Source of the DNA: an uncultured Litorilinea sp.
GTDB taxonomy: Bacteria; Chloroflexota; Anaerolineae; Caldilineales; Caldilineaceae
NCBI GenBank assembly: GCA_946885925.1
Contig: CAMPHP010000292.1
Span: 1 to 5,328, forward strand
Direction of reading: 5' to 3'
DNA length: 5,328 bases
The stretch's first letter is position 1, and the number at the start of each line of letters is the position of its first letter. Shown piece after piece: positions 1 through 5,328 of the stretch. Under the pieces are notes generated by a model. The model saw only the letters and a program-made list of their open reading frames with translations. It was not told the origin of the DNA and ran no database searches. The translations under genes were made by a program, and so were the position numbers.

Positions 1-1
1 C

Positions 2-1015
2 TTGCCGCTGCTCAAAGATGAACAGACCATCGACTCCTACGCCAGCCGCGAGGCAGCCTTTTTGGCAAACAACTGGATCTTTACTGCCCTGGCTTTTGCA
101 ACCTTGTGGGGAACCTTCTTCCCAATGTTTAGCGAAATCTTCACGGGTGACAAGATCAGCGTGGCTGCGCCCTTCTTTAACAAGGTCAATGGGCCGCTCT
201 TCTTGATTTTGTTTGTGCTGATGGGAGCCGGGCCACTCTTGGGTTGGCGATATACCAGCGTAGAATCCTTCCGCAAGCAGTTTACTTGGCCGGTAGCGGC
301 TGCGCTGGTGGTGGCGATTGTCACGAGCTTTACGAGCCGCAGCCCCTACCCGATTGTGGGATTGGCGGTCTGTGCCTTTGTGACCGCGACAATTGTGCAG
401 GAATATGTGCGCGGGATCAGTGCGCGGCGCACTGCCAACAACGAGAATGCTGTGGTTGCGATGGGCAATCTCTACCGGCGCAATGGGCGGCGGTATGGGG
501 GCTATCTTGTCCACCTGGCAATTGTGATGATCGGTGTGGCAGTGGTGGGTAACGAGTTCTATCAGCAAACCACACATGTTACCTTGGCCCAGGGTGAAAG
601 TGTGCAAATCGGCGGCTATGATCTCGTCTATACTGAGTTAATCTCCCGCGAAGCGTCCAACCGTATGGAGTTTGTCACCCCCATCTTGGTCTATGAGGCC
701 AACAGTGGCAAACTGCTTTCGACGATAAACCCACAGCGCAATGTCTATCACAAAAACCCGGATGCCCCGACAAGTGAGGTGGGGCTGCGCATGACGTTGA
801 CTGAAGATGTCTATGTGTTGCTGAATGGCTGGGAAGAAAGTGGTGGTCTTGCGACCTTTACCATCTATATCAACCCGCTAACCGTGTGGATGTGGCTCGG
901 TGGGGTTGTGTTGGTGATTGGTACGCTGATTGCCGTGTGGCCCCATCCGGCGCGGCGGCAGGTGCAAAGCGTAGCCGAGATGGCGTATGGTTCAAGCGTG
1001 GGGGCGCGCGCCTGA
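2..1015 (+). CDS. ccmF: Haem lyase CcmF, cytochrome c maturation (C-terminal part, cut by left window edge)
   Basis: This is the C-terminal ~337 residues of a CcmF/CcsA-family haem lyase, the membrane subunit that attaches haem to apocytochrome c on the outer face of the cytoplasmic membrane. The gene is open at the left edge: the TTG at base 2 is an internal Leu codon, and a full CcmF is about 630-700 residues. Visible family signatures (fragment numbering) are [15 protein letters not shown] (11-25), WGTFFP (36-41) and [13 protein letters not shown] (163-175). By position and context, His171 probably matches the conserved transmembrane haem-ligand His of CcmF (H491 in E. coli); that match is inferred. 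Hydrophobic segments lie near 25-43, 65-82, 96-111, 116-134, 168-184 and 294-313. Residues ~186-292 form the C-terminal extracytoplasmic domain, with the typical INPQRNVYH and LTEDVYVLL stretches, before the last helix. The stop overlaps the next gene's start (TGATG), so the two are translationally coupled in one operon. Family assignment is firm. Confidence 0.95.
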   Translation: MPLLKDEQTIDSYASREAAFLANNWIFTALAFATLWGTFFPMFSEIFTGDKISVAAPFFNKVNGPLFLILFVLMGAGPLLGWRYTSVESFRKQFTWPVAAALVVAIVTSFTSRSPYPIVGLAVCAFVTATIVQEYVRGISARRTANNENAVVAMGNLYRRNGRRYGGYLVHLAIVMIGVAVVGNEFYQQTTHVTLAQGESVQIGGYDLVYTELISREASNRMEFVTPILVYEANSGKLLSTINPQRNVYHKNPDAPTSEVGLRMTLTEDVYVLLNGWEESGGLATFTIYINPLTVWMWLGGVVLVIGTLIAVWPHPARRQVQSVAEMAYGSSVGARA

Positions 1016-1566
1016 TGAGTGATGCAAGTCTGTGGCTGACAATCATCATTGCTGCCATCATCTCGCTGCTTGCCATTTACTTCGCTGTTTCGCCGCTGTT
1101 GGAAGAAGGCCGCGCGACGCTGGTGTTGGATGATGACAAGTTGACAGAGTTGTTGGGGCGCAAAGATGCAACGCTGCAAGCCATTAAGGATCTGGAGTTT
1201 GACTATCGTGTTGGCAAGATAAGCCAAGAGGATTTCCAACGATTGGATCAAAGGCTGCGCCGGCAGGCGATTGTCTATTTGCAACAGATCGAAAAGGTCG
1301 CCCCTGCCACAGCCACGCTGGATGAGCAGCTAGAGGCGATTATCGCCCAGTTTCGCCAGACTTCTCAGAGTTCGCCTTCAAGTGCAGCCATTCCAGGCAA
1401 TGGTGAAGCACCTGCTGAGAGTGCCTCTGCGGCCCAGGCAACTCGGTTTTGTACCCAATGTGGCAAGCCCGTGGCCGCGGAGCACAAGTTCTGTGCCCAC
1501 TGCGGTACGCCTATCCCACAGCCCAACCCTGCGCCAGTGACGCACGAGATAACTGAGAAGGACTAA
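1015..1566 (+). CDS. CcmI-like membrane-anchored protein with C-terminal zinc ribbon
   Basis: A 183-residue protein starts at the ATG that shares its A with the ccmF stop (TGATG). Longer upstream starts would run far into ccmF. Residues 6-26 form one hydrophobic anchor (WLTIIIAAIISLLAIYFAV). Residues ~43-95 are charged and helical, including LEFDYRVGKISQEDFQRLD, which resembles the N-terminal region of CcmI/CycH, where a helix pair follows the membrane anchor in cytochrome c maturation factors. A low-complexity Ser/Ala/Pro linker (~115-143) leads to a zinc ribbon with CTQCG (C146, C149) and CAHCG (C160, C163), followed by a short Pro-rich tail. The long TPR domain of proteobacterial CcmI is absent. 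Coupling to ccmF supports a role in haem or apocytochrome handling, but the function is inferred. The ribbon probably binds zinc structurally; its partner cannot be read from the sequence. With one N-terminal helix the ribbon could lie on either side of the membrane. The positive-inside rule is not decisive here. Confidence 0.85.
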   Translation: MSDASLWLTIIIAAIISLLAIYFAVSPLLEEGRATLVLDDDKLTELLGRKDATLQAIKDLEFDYRVGKISQEDFQRLDQRLRRQAIVYLQQIEKVAPATATLDEQLEAIIAQFRQTSQSSPSSAAIPGNGEAPAESASAAQATRFCTQCGKPVAAEHKFCAHCGTPIPQPNPAPVTHEITEKD

Positions 1567-1579
1567 AGGGGAATAAGCC

Positions 1580-1645
1580 TTGACTGCATTGACCCAAAAG
1601 CCCATTCAGGTTTATAGCGGTTGGTCTGCCCATTGTAAGGCGTGA
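1580..1645 (+). CDS. Possible 21-codon ORF or gene stump after the ccm unit
   Basis: A TTG start at 1580 lies 8 bases after an AGGGG ribosome-binding-like run (1567-1571), right behind the zinc-ribbon gene stop. The 21-residue product begins MTALTQKPIQVYSGW and stops at TGA 1643-1645, inside the left arm of the terminator hairpin. The opening KPIQVY resembles the first beta strand of ABC-transporter ATPases such as CcmA, which often accompany ccmF. This could therefore be the 5' stump of a deleted third operon gene. That reading rests on a few residues. A chance ORF is equally possible, and no function is claimed. Confidence 0.25.
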   Translation: MTALTQKPIQVYSGWSAHCKA

Positions 1646-1669
1646 TGCAAATGTCTGCATCACGCCTTA
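1636..1669 (+). terminator. Intrinsic terminator of the ccmF/zinc-ribbon unit
   Basis: A perfect 14-bp inverted repeat (TAAGGCGTGATGCA, 1636-1649, and its complement, 1656-1669) encloses a 6-base loop (AATGTC). It is followed by TTTG at 1670-1673, a short and imperfect T-run. It lies 70 bp after the zinc-ribbon gene stop and before the next plus-strand gene, as expected for a Rho-independent terminator. The stem is strong; the weak U-tract is the main reservation. Confidence 0.8.
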
Positions 1670-1688
1670 TTTGTGCCTTCCCATGCAG

Positions 1689-1694
1689 TACAAT
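1689..1694 (+). promoter_or_regulatory. Possible -10 element for the GNAT gene
   Basis: TACAAT matches the sigma-70-type -10 consensus at five of six positions. It lies just downstream of the terminator, where a new promoter is needed. No good -35 hexamer is visible 16-18 bp upstream (that interval falls in the terminator arm and T-run), so this is only a candidate. If real, transcription would start near 1701, which excludes the in-frame start at 1683 and favours 1728 or later. Confidence 0.3.
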
Positions 1695-1727
1695 CCTCTG
1701 ACAGAGACATCGCAAAAAACACGAAAA

Positions 1728-2537
1728 ATGGATAGTGAGATGATGCACGCAGTGGAGGAGAACAGTGCAGAGTTTTTGTTGGCGATGGGGCGCGCAGGTG
1801 GGGGCGAGGAACGCAATGCTGGTGGGATACAGTGGACAGTCGGTGGCTCACCTTTGGACTATCACAATGCCGTGGTGCGTGCTAATCTGACCTTGGCGGC
1901 CTGCGATGCGGAGATTGAAGCCTTTCAGAATGCTCTCATTGCAAACAACGTACCAGGTTCATGGCATCTGGGCCCATCCATGCGTCCTGAGACTTTGGGT
2001 AAGTACTTGTTGGCGCGTGGTTTTTCGGATGACGGGGATGATCTCGGTATGGGGCTGGACTTAAGCCTGCCTCCTAGCGCCATGCAAATGCCACAAGCAC
2101 TAGAGATTGTCCCCGTGCGTACACGCCAACAGTTGGCTGATTATGCAGATGTGTTAGCGCAGGGTTTTGGCGAAGGTGAGCGTGAAGCTCGTTGGGTGCA
2201 GGAGGTCTTTGCCACAACGGGGCTGGATGCTGATAGCCCGTGGCAACATTTGGTTGGCTATGTAGATGCTGTGGCTGTTACCACGGCTACCCTCTTTTTT
2301 ACGCGTGAGATCGTAGGGCTCTATTTCATCGCCACCGCGCCATTATGGCGGCGACAAGGGTTGGGCGCGGCAATTACGTTGCGCGCACTCCAGGCTGCGC
2401 GCCAACGGGGAGCGAGGTGGGCAGTGCTATGCGCTTCTGCGATGGGTGCTTCGGTTTATCGCCGTATCGGCTTCTCTGAACTTGCCACTATTCGCATCTT
2501 TACGTGGCGACCCCCGGCACTTAGCTTCACTTCCTAA
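1728..2537 (+). CDS. GNAT-family N-acetyltransferase with extra N-terminal domain
   Basis: The C-terminal half (~125-260 of 269 residues) is a GNAT acetyltransferase fold that uses acetyl-CoA. It shows beta strand IVGLYFIAT (195-203), the acetyl-CoA pyrophosphate loop RRQGLGA (208-214, the R/Q-x-x-G-x-G/A motif) and the terminal VYRRIGF (243-249) that closes many GNAT domains. Residues ~10-115 form a separate N-terminal region with SAEFLLAMGRAGG, SWHLGPSMRP and LLARGF, a layout known from uncharacterised two-part GNAT proteins. The substrate cannot be read from the sequence. The start is uncertain: 1683 lies too close to the terminator, and 1728, 1740 and 1743 are all plausible ATGs without a strong ribosome binding site. 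I chose 1728; homology to the N-terminal region should begin around ENSAEF (11-16). The gene stands alone after a terminator and converges on the cardiolipin synthase, with 11 bp between stops. Confidence 0.85.
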   Translation: MDSEMMHAVEENSAEFLLAMGRAGGGEERNAGGIQWTVGGSPLDYHNAVVRANLTLAACDAEIEAFQNALIANNVPGSWHLGPSMRPETLGKYLLARGFSDDGDDLGMGLDLSLPPSAMQMPQALEIVPVRTRQQLADYADVLAQGFGEGEREARWVQEVFATTGLDADSPWQHLVGYVDAVAVTTATLFFTREIVGLYFIATAPLWRRQGLGAAITLRALQAARQRGARWAVLCASAMGASVYRRIGFSELATIRIFTWRPPALSFTS

Positions 2538-2555
2538 AGCTTCACTTCCTAAAGC
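2523..2555. repeat. 15-bp tandem duplication across two convergent stop codons
   Basis: The unit AGCTTCACTTCCTAA occurs twice back to back (2523-2537 and 2538-2552), followed by AGC, giving 2.2 copies. The first copy holds the GNAT stop (TAA 2535-2537) and the second holds the minus-strand cls stop (TAG, 2551-2549). Because the unit is 15 bp, each gene has a second in-frame stop in the other copy, and neither product changes. It looks like a simple slippage duplication. Confidence 0.9.
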
Positions 2556-4054
2556 AGTGGCGACAGAAGGCGTGCCAGCGAGTCGCGGAAACGTATCCAG
2601 TGTGGCCTGGCACGGTAGGTTTTGGCATCAAAGGGGATACAGCCTTCTAGGTCTTTCTCAAATGCCGCCTCTAACTCTTTGGTCTTGTTTGCGTCATAGA
2701 GAACGGCGTTCATTTCATAGTTGATGTTAAAGCTGCGTATATCCATGTTGGCTGTACCGATGCTGCACAGCGACGAATCGATACTGAGGGTCTTGGCGTG
2801 CAGATAGGCAGGTTGGTAGAGATAGACTTTCGCCCTGGCCTCGACCATTTCGAGAAAGTAGGTGTTGGCAGCCCAATTGGCGATTGGTCCGCCTGTATCG
2901 CGCGGCGCAAACATCATCTTGACATCTACACCGGACAAAGCAGCAACCTTCAGTGCTTCCGAAATCGAAGAATTGGGAATAAAGAAGGGAGACTGGATAT
3001 AGACATGCTCTTGGGCCGAGTTGATCATCAGGAAGTATTGCTGCTGAATGGCGTGCCATTCGCTGTCTGGGCCGGATAGGACAATTTGGACGGGAATCGG
3101 ATCCTTGGGTGGTTTGTCGGATTCAGGAAAGTAACGCAGATCGATCAATTTTTCTTTGGTGGTGTTATACCAACTCGTTGCGAAGATCCCTTGGAGAATC
3201 GCCACAGTATCGCCTGTGACGCGCAGATGCGTATCGCGCCAGGCGCGGTAAGGCTTTGCCCCGATGATTTGCTCCTCGCCCATGTTCATCCCGCCGGTGT
3301 AGCCGATTTTGCCATCAATGACAGCAATTTTGCGATGATTGCGATAGTTAACGGTATGGAGCCGGAATAAACCGAAGAAGTTCAGATAAGGGTAGATCTT
3401 TACACCGCCGCGACGCAGCCGGTTCAGATAGCGACGATTTTTCCAGAGTAGGAAGTGGGAGCCTGCCGTATCGAAGAGGATACGTACCTCGACACCCTCT
3501 TGGGCCTTGCGGATTAACAGATCGCCAAACTTCTGCATGTAGGGGTCGGCTTGCCAGATGAAATACTCCATGTGAATGGAATCCTTGGCAGCTTTAACAT
3601 CGGCTTCCAGCCTAGGATATTTCTCTGAGGCGTCTTGCAGGATCTCCACATGATCGCCCAGTGACAGTGTAGATAAGCCAGTGCGTCGCCCCATTTCAAT
3701 CATGCGGCGCTGCGCGTTTTTGTGAGCGGGGTCGTTGCGGATATTGGTCGCTATTTGTGCTTGGCGCGCATAGATGGGTCTAAGTCGCTGCAGCAGGTCA
3801 CTGTCGGCATTTTGAGCAATCAGGCGCAGATGGTGGCTGAAAAAGTGTATGTCGCGTCCAAAGAAGATGTAGATCAACACGCCCACGACAGGTAGCGCCA
3901 GAAACGAGAGAATCCATGCCATTGTTACCGAAGGCGAACGATTCTCCGAGATAATGTAAATCGCGGAAATAATCATATATAAAACATACACTGTCCACAC
4001 AAGCGTACGAATGTTGAGTGGAATAAAGTCGAATCCGTTAAATTCAAATGGCAT
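2549..4054 (-). CDS. cls: Cardiolipin synthase (phospholipase D superfamily)
   Basis: This 501-residue, full-length bacterial cardiolipin synthase condenses two phosphatidylglycerols to cardiolipin and glycerol at the cytoplasmic membrane. Two N-terminal hydrophobic segments (~14-36 and ~44-66, the second ending in IYIFFGR) anchor it. Two phospholipase D HKD motifs follow: HRKIAVID (H240, K242, D247) with GGMNMG (254-259), and HAKTLSID (H419, K421, D426) with GTANMDIRS (433-441). Both catalytic triads are intact. IQSPFFIPN (353-361) and the length of about 480-510 residues also fit Cls. A different PLD-family phosphatidyltransferase is possible but less likely. The ATG at 4054 gives the expected first helix, although no clear Shine-Dalgarno precedes it. 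The gene follows pfkB by 48 bp on the same strand, with no terminator between them, so it is probably co-transcribed or has a weak promoter of its own (TAGAAT, 4089-4094, lacks a -35). Confidence 0.95.
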   Translation of the reverse strand: MPFEFNGFDFIPLNIRTLVWTVYVLYMIISAIYIISENRSPSVTMAWILSFLALPVVGVLIYIFFGRDIHFFSHHLRLIAQNADSDLLQRLRPIYARQAQIATNIRNDPAHKNAQRRMIEMGRRTGLSTLSLGDHVEILQDASEKYPRLEADVKAAKDSIHMEYFIWQADPYMQKFGDLLIRKAQEGVEVRILFDTAGSHFLLWKNRRYLNRLRRGGVKIYPYLNFFGLFRLHTVNYRNHRKIAVIDGKIGYTGGMNMGEEQIIGAKPYRAWRDTHLRVTGDTVAILQGIFATSWYNTTKEKLIDLRYFPESDKPPKDPIPVQIVLSGPDSEWHAIQQQYFLMINSAQEHVYIQSPFFIPNSSISEALKVAALSGVDVKMMFAPRDTGGPIANWAANTYFLEMVEARAKVYLYQPAYLHAKTLSIDSSLCSIGTANMDIRSFNINYEMNAVLYDANKTKELEAAFEKDLEGCIPFDAKTYRARPHWIRFRDSLARLLSPLL

Positions 4055-4102
4055 AAGCTACAAGTTCTGCTTGGGGTTTGGTAGTGATTCTAGTGGGATC
4101 AG

Positions 4103-5077
4103 TTAGCGTGTGGGTACTGCCTCGCGCTGCATTTGGGTAAAGAGTCGTTCGACATCCTCCCGCCTACAGAGTGAAGTTCCTGGAGTCATCACGGTTGCGG
4201 ATCCCGCTGCCACGCCAAGGCGTACTGCTTGCAACAAGGAAAGCCCGCGTGCCAAACCTAGAGTGATGCCAGCAACGCTGCTGTCCCCTGCGCCGATCTT
4301 GCTGCGGATGGGCACGGTGGGTGCGCGCTGAAAGGTCGCCTGATCCTCTGTCACCAAAAGCACGCCGCCTGCCCCAAGTGATACCACCAACACTTCGATT
4401 TTACAACGTCCCAATAGCTCGCGCGCGGCTCTAAGTGTGTCCTCATCATCTTCTAGCTCGCGACCTACGAGGGCAGCTAATTCACCCATGTTGGGCTTGA
4501 CTAAGTAGACCGGCGCACATTGTTCGACCACGGCTTGCAGTGGAGTGCCCGATGTATCCACAATGAACCGCACCGGCCAACTCTCAACCCGTTTAGCCAA
4601 CTGCACATAAAAATCGTCGGGCACACCGGGAGGCAAACTGCCGCTAGCAACCAGGTAGTCGGGGCGCGGGGTTAGGTTTGATAGTAGGTCAAGGATGTCT
4701 TGCCATTCCTTTTTGGTCAGTTCAGGGCCGGGGAGATTGAAGCGATATTGGCGTATCGTGGTTTCTTCCAAGACTGTGAAACTCTCGCGTGTCTCTTCAG
4801 CGATAGCAAGCCGGTATTCCTGCAATCCTTCCGCCTGGAGTAGTTTTTGTAGCACCTGACCATTCATGCCTCCAGCGGCATAGAGCGGCAGCGACTCACC
4901 ACCTAGCCTGTGGATGGCGCGCGAGACGTTAATGCCTCCACCCCCTGGGTCAATTCGCAGTTCTTTGCAACGCAGTTTGTCTTCGGGTGTGACATGGTGG
5001 GTACTGGTGCTTTTGTCCAGCGCCGGATTCATTGTAAGTGTGACAATTTGCGTGTTCATGCCCGTGTTCATGTCCAT
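4103..5077 (-). CDS. pfkB: 6-phosphofructokinase, PfkB (Pfk-2) type of the ribokinase family
   Basis: A 324-residue sugar kinase of the PfkB/ribokinase family, predicted to phosphorylate fructose 6-phosphate at C1 with ATP in glycolysis. It follows E. coli Pfk-2 closely along its length: TLTMNPALD (13-21), DKLRC (33-37), PGGGGINVSRAI (44-55), RQYRFNLPG (109-117), SGSLPPGV (145-152), LVKPNMGELAALV (192-204), VVSLGAGG (231-238), GAGDS (262-266, catalytic base D265) and GTSLC (300-304). The KLRC and PGGGGIN block favours Pfk-2 over FruK (1-phosphofructokinase) or LacC (tagatose-6-phosphate kinase), which remain alternatives. The start is ambiguous: ATGs at 5077, 5071 and 5059 are in frame within a small duplication and none has a good ribosome binding site. 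The 5059 start aligns best with the E. coli N-terminus. It lies between a P-type ATPase gene (73-bp gap) and cls (48-bp gap), all on the minus strand. Confidence 0.92.
   Translation of the reverse strand: MDMNTGMNTQIVTLTMNPALDKSTSTHHVTPEDKLRCKELRIDPGGGGINVSRAIHRLGGESLPLYAAGGMNGQVLQKLLQAEGLQEYRLAIAEETRESFTVLEETTIRQYRFNLPGPELTKKEWQDILDLLSNLTPRPDYLVASGSLPPGVPDDFYVQLAKRVESWPVRFIVDTSGTPLQAVVEQCAPVYLVKPNMGELAALVGRELEDDEDTLRAARELLGRCKIEVLVVSLGAGGVLLVTEDQATFQRAPTVPIRSKIGAGDSSVAGITLGLARGLSLLQAVRLGVAAGSATVMTPGTSLCRREDVERLFTQMQREAVPTR
5051..5072. repeat. Short direct repeat duplicating the pfkB start codon region
   Basis: CGTGTTCATG occurs at 5051-5060 and again at 5063-5072, separated by CC (12-bp period). 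On the minus strand each copy carries ATGAACACG, so two in-frame ATG-Asn-Thr starts (5071 and 5059) sit 12 bp apart, with a third ATG at 5077. The in-frame period fits a slippage duplication that added four codons. Confidence 0.85.
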
Positions 5078-5095
5078 AGTGCGGTAGCCTATCTC

Positions 5096-5133
5096 AGCCT
5101 CAGAGTCACTTCTGTGACGGTGGCTCCGAGGCT
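5096..5133 (-). other. Hairpin between the P-type ATPase gene and pfkB (terminator-like or leader structure)
   Basis: An imperfect 14-bp inverted repeat (5096-5109 with 5120-5133) has a 10-base loop. In minus-strand RNA it has one mismatch and one G-U pair. An alternative inner hairpin, GTCAC-TTCT-GTGAC (5105-5109 with 5114-5118), overlaps it. It begins 17 bp after the ATPase stop, a normal terminator position, but no T-run follows on either strand. It may be a weak or Rho-assisted terminator, an mRNA-stabilising structure, or a structured pfkB leader. Confidence 0.6.
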
Positions 5134-5147
5134 AGGTTCATCTGTTG

Positions 5148-5176
5148 GATTTATTCTGCCCCAGTGTATACGTCAA
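5148..5176 (-). promoter_or_regulatory. Possible sigma-70-type promoter for pfkB (and cls)
   Basis: On the minus strand TTGACG (5176-5171, five of six matches to the -35 consensus) is followed after exactly 17 bp by TAAATC (5153-5148, three of six matches to the -10). It overlaps the end of the ATPase gene and would start transcription near 5141, placing the whole hairpin at the 5' end of the pfkB leader. The weak -10 keeps confidence low. Confidence 0.3.
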
Positions 5177-5328
5177 CGTGTCGGCGCGCGGGTGTATCGG
5201 CGCGATGGAAGATTGCCTTTTCCAATTCTACACCCAGCAGCATGATGATCCCTGTGCCAACGCAGATGAGCATCTCCATCAGGGTCAGCGGTTGTGTCTC
5301 AAAGAGATTTTGCAGCAAGGGTACATAG
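5151..5328 (-). CDS. Cation-transporting P-type ATPase, C-terminal end (cut by right window edge)
   Basis: An open frame enters from the right edge on the minus strand and ends at TAA (5153-5151), giving 58 residues. It starts YVPLLQNLFETQPLTLMEML and continues through a hydrophobic segment to LGVELEKAIFHR. The pattern of V-P-x-L-Q-x-(L/I)-F-x-T-x-PL, a final helix, then (V/L)-E-x-E-K-x-x-x-R matches the end of the cation-ATPase C-terminal domain of type II P-type ATPases (Ca2+-ATPase-like), which pump cations across the cytoplasmic membrane using ATP. A hydrophilic tail of about 16 residues follows. The phosphorylation and ion-binding sites lie outside the window, so the ion cannot be named and the assignment rests on a short stretch. 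It is upstream of pfkB, separated by 73 bp and a hairpin. Confidence 0.75.
   Translation of the reverse strand, partial: YVPLLQNLFETQPLTLMEMLICVGTGIIMLLGVELEKAIFHRADTPARRHVDVYTGAE

Noticed and set aside
2..4. TTG at the left edge as the true start of a 337-residue protein
   Set aside because: The residues that follow match the interior of CcmF, so the frame enters from outside the window.
865..1284. Minus-strand open frame under the ccmF/zinc-ribbon junction
   Set aside because: It is antisense to two well-supported genes and its translation shows no recognisable domain or sensible composition.
1671..1727. Earlier starts (TTG 1671, ATG 1683) for the GNAT gene
   Set aside because: 1671 lies in the terminator T-run and 1683 would precede any promoter usable downstream of it. 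The added residues look non-conserved.
4055..4102. Possible promoter or terminator in the pfkB-cls gap
   Set aside because: TAGAAT resembles a -10 but has no matching -35, and no inverted repeat of useful length is present.
4910..5245. Plus-strand open frame across the pfkB start and ATPase end
   Set aside because: It overlaps the pfkB N-terminal coding region, the leader hairpin and the ATPase C-terminus on the opposite strand. Those frames have family motifs and this one has none.
1..5328. CRISPR array, insertion sequence, tRNA or phage/defence genes
   Set aside because: No spaced repeats, transposase, terminal inverted repeats, cloverleaf or defence-type domains were seen. All coding regions match housekeeping families.

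Overview
The window looks like an ordinary chromosomal stretch of a free-living bacterium with moderately high GC. A Chloroflexota (Anaerolineae/Caldilineae-like) origin is my best guess. It rests on a CcmF-type haem lyase followed directly by a membrane-anchored CcmI-like protein with a C-terminal zinc ribbon. The taxon is an inference; nothing here is diagnostic.

Layout, left to right. The plus strand opens inside ccmF (cytochrome c maturation), which runs with a TGATG stop/start overlap into a small CcmI-like zinc-ribbon protein. That unit ends at a strong hairpin with a 14-bp perfect stem (1636-1669) that looks like an intrinsic terminator. Between the zinc-ribbon stop and the hairpin is a 21-codon ORF with a good ribosome binding site, possibly the stump of a lost downstream gene. 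Next, still on the plus strand, is a separately transcribed GNAT acetyltransferase. It converges on a minus-strand cardiolipin synthase, with 11 bp between the stop codons. A 15-bp tandem duplication covers both stops.

The right half is on the minus strand: the last 58 codons of a cation-transporting P-type ATPase (cut by the window edge), a 73-bp gap with a hairpin and a possible promoter, a PfkB-type 6-phosphofructokinase, a 48-bp gap, and the cardiolipin synthase. pfkB and cls are probably co-transcribed, although glycolysis and phospholipid synthesis have no obvious functional link. No part of the window exceeds 300 bp without a gene.

I found no CRISPR array, insertion sequence, tRNA or rRNA gene, and no convincing undescribed system. 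The points worth a second look are small: the zinc ribbon on the CcmI-like protein, the mini-ORF before the terminator, the silent duplication across two convergent stops, the hairpin in the pfkB leader, and the repeated start region of pfkB.
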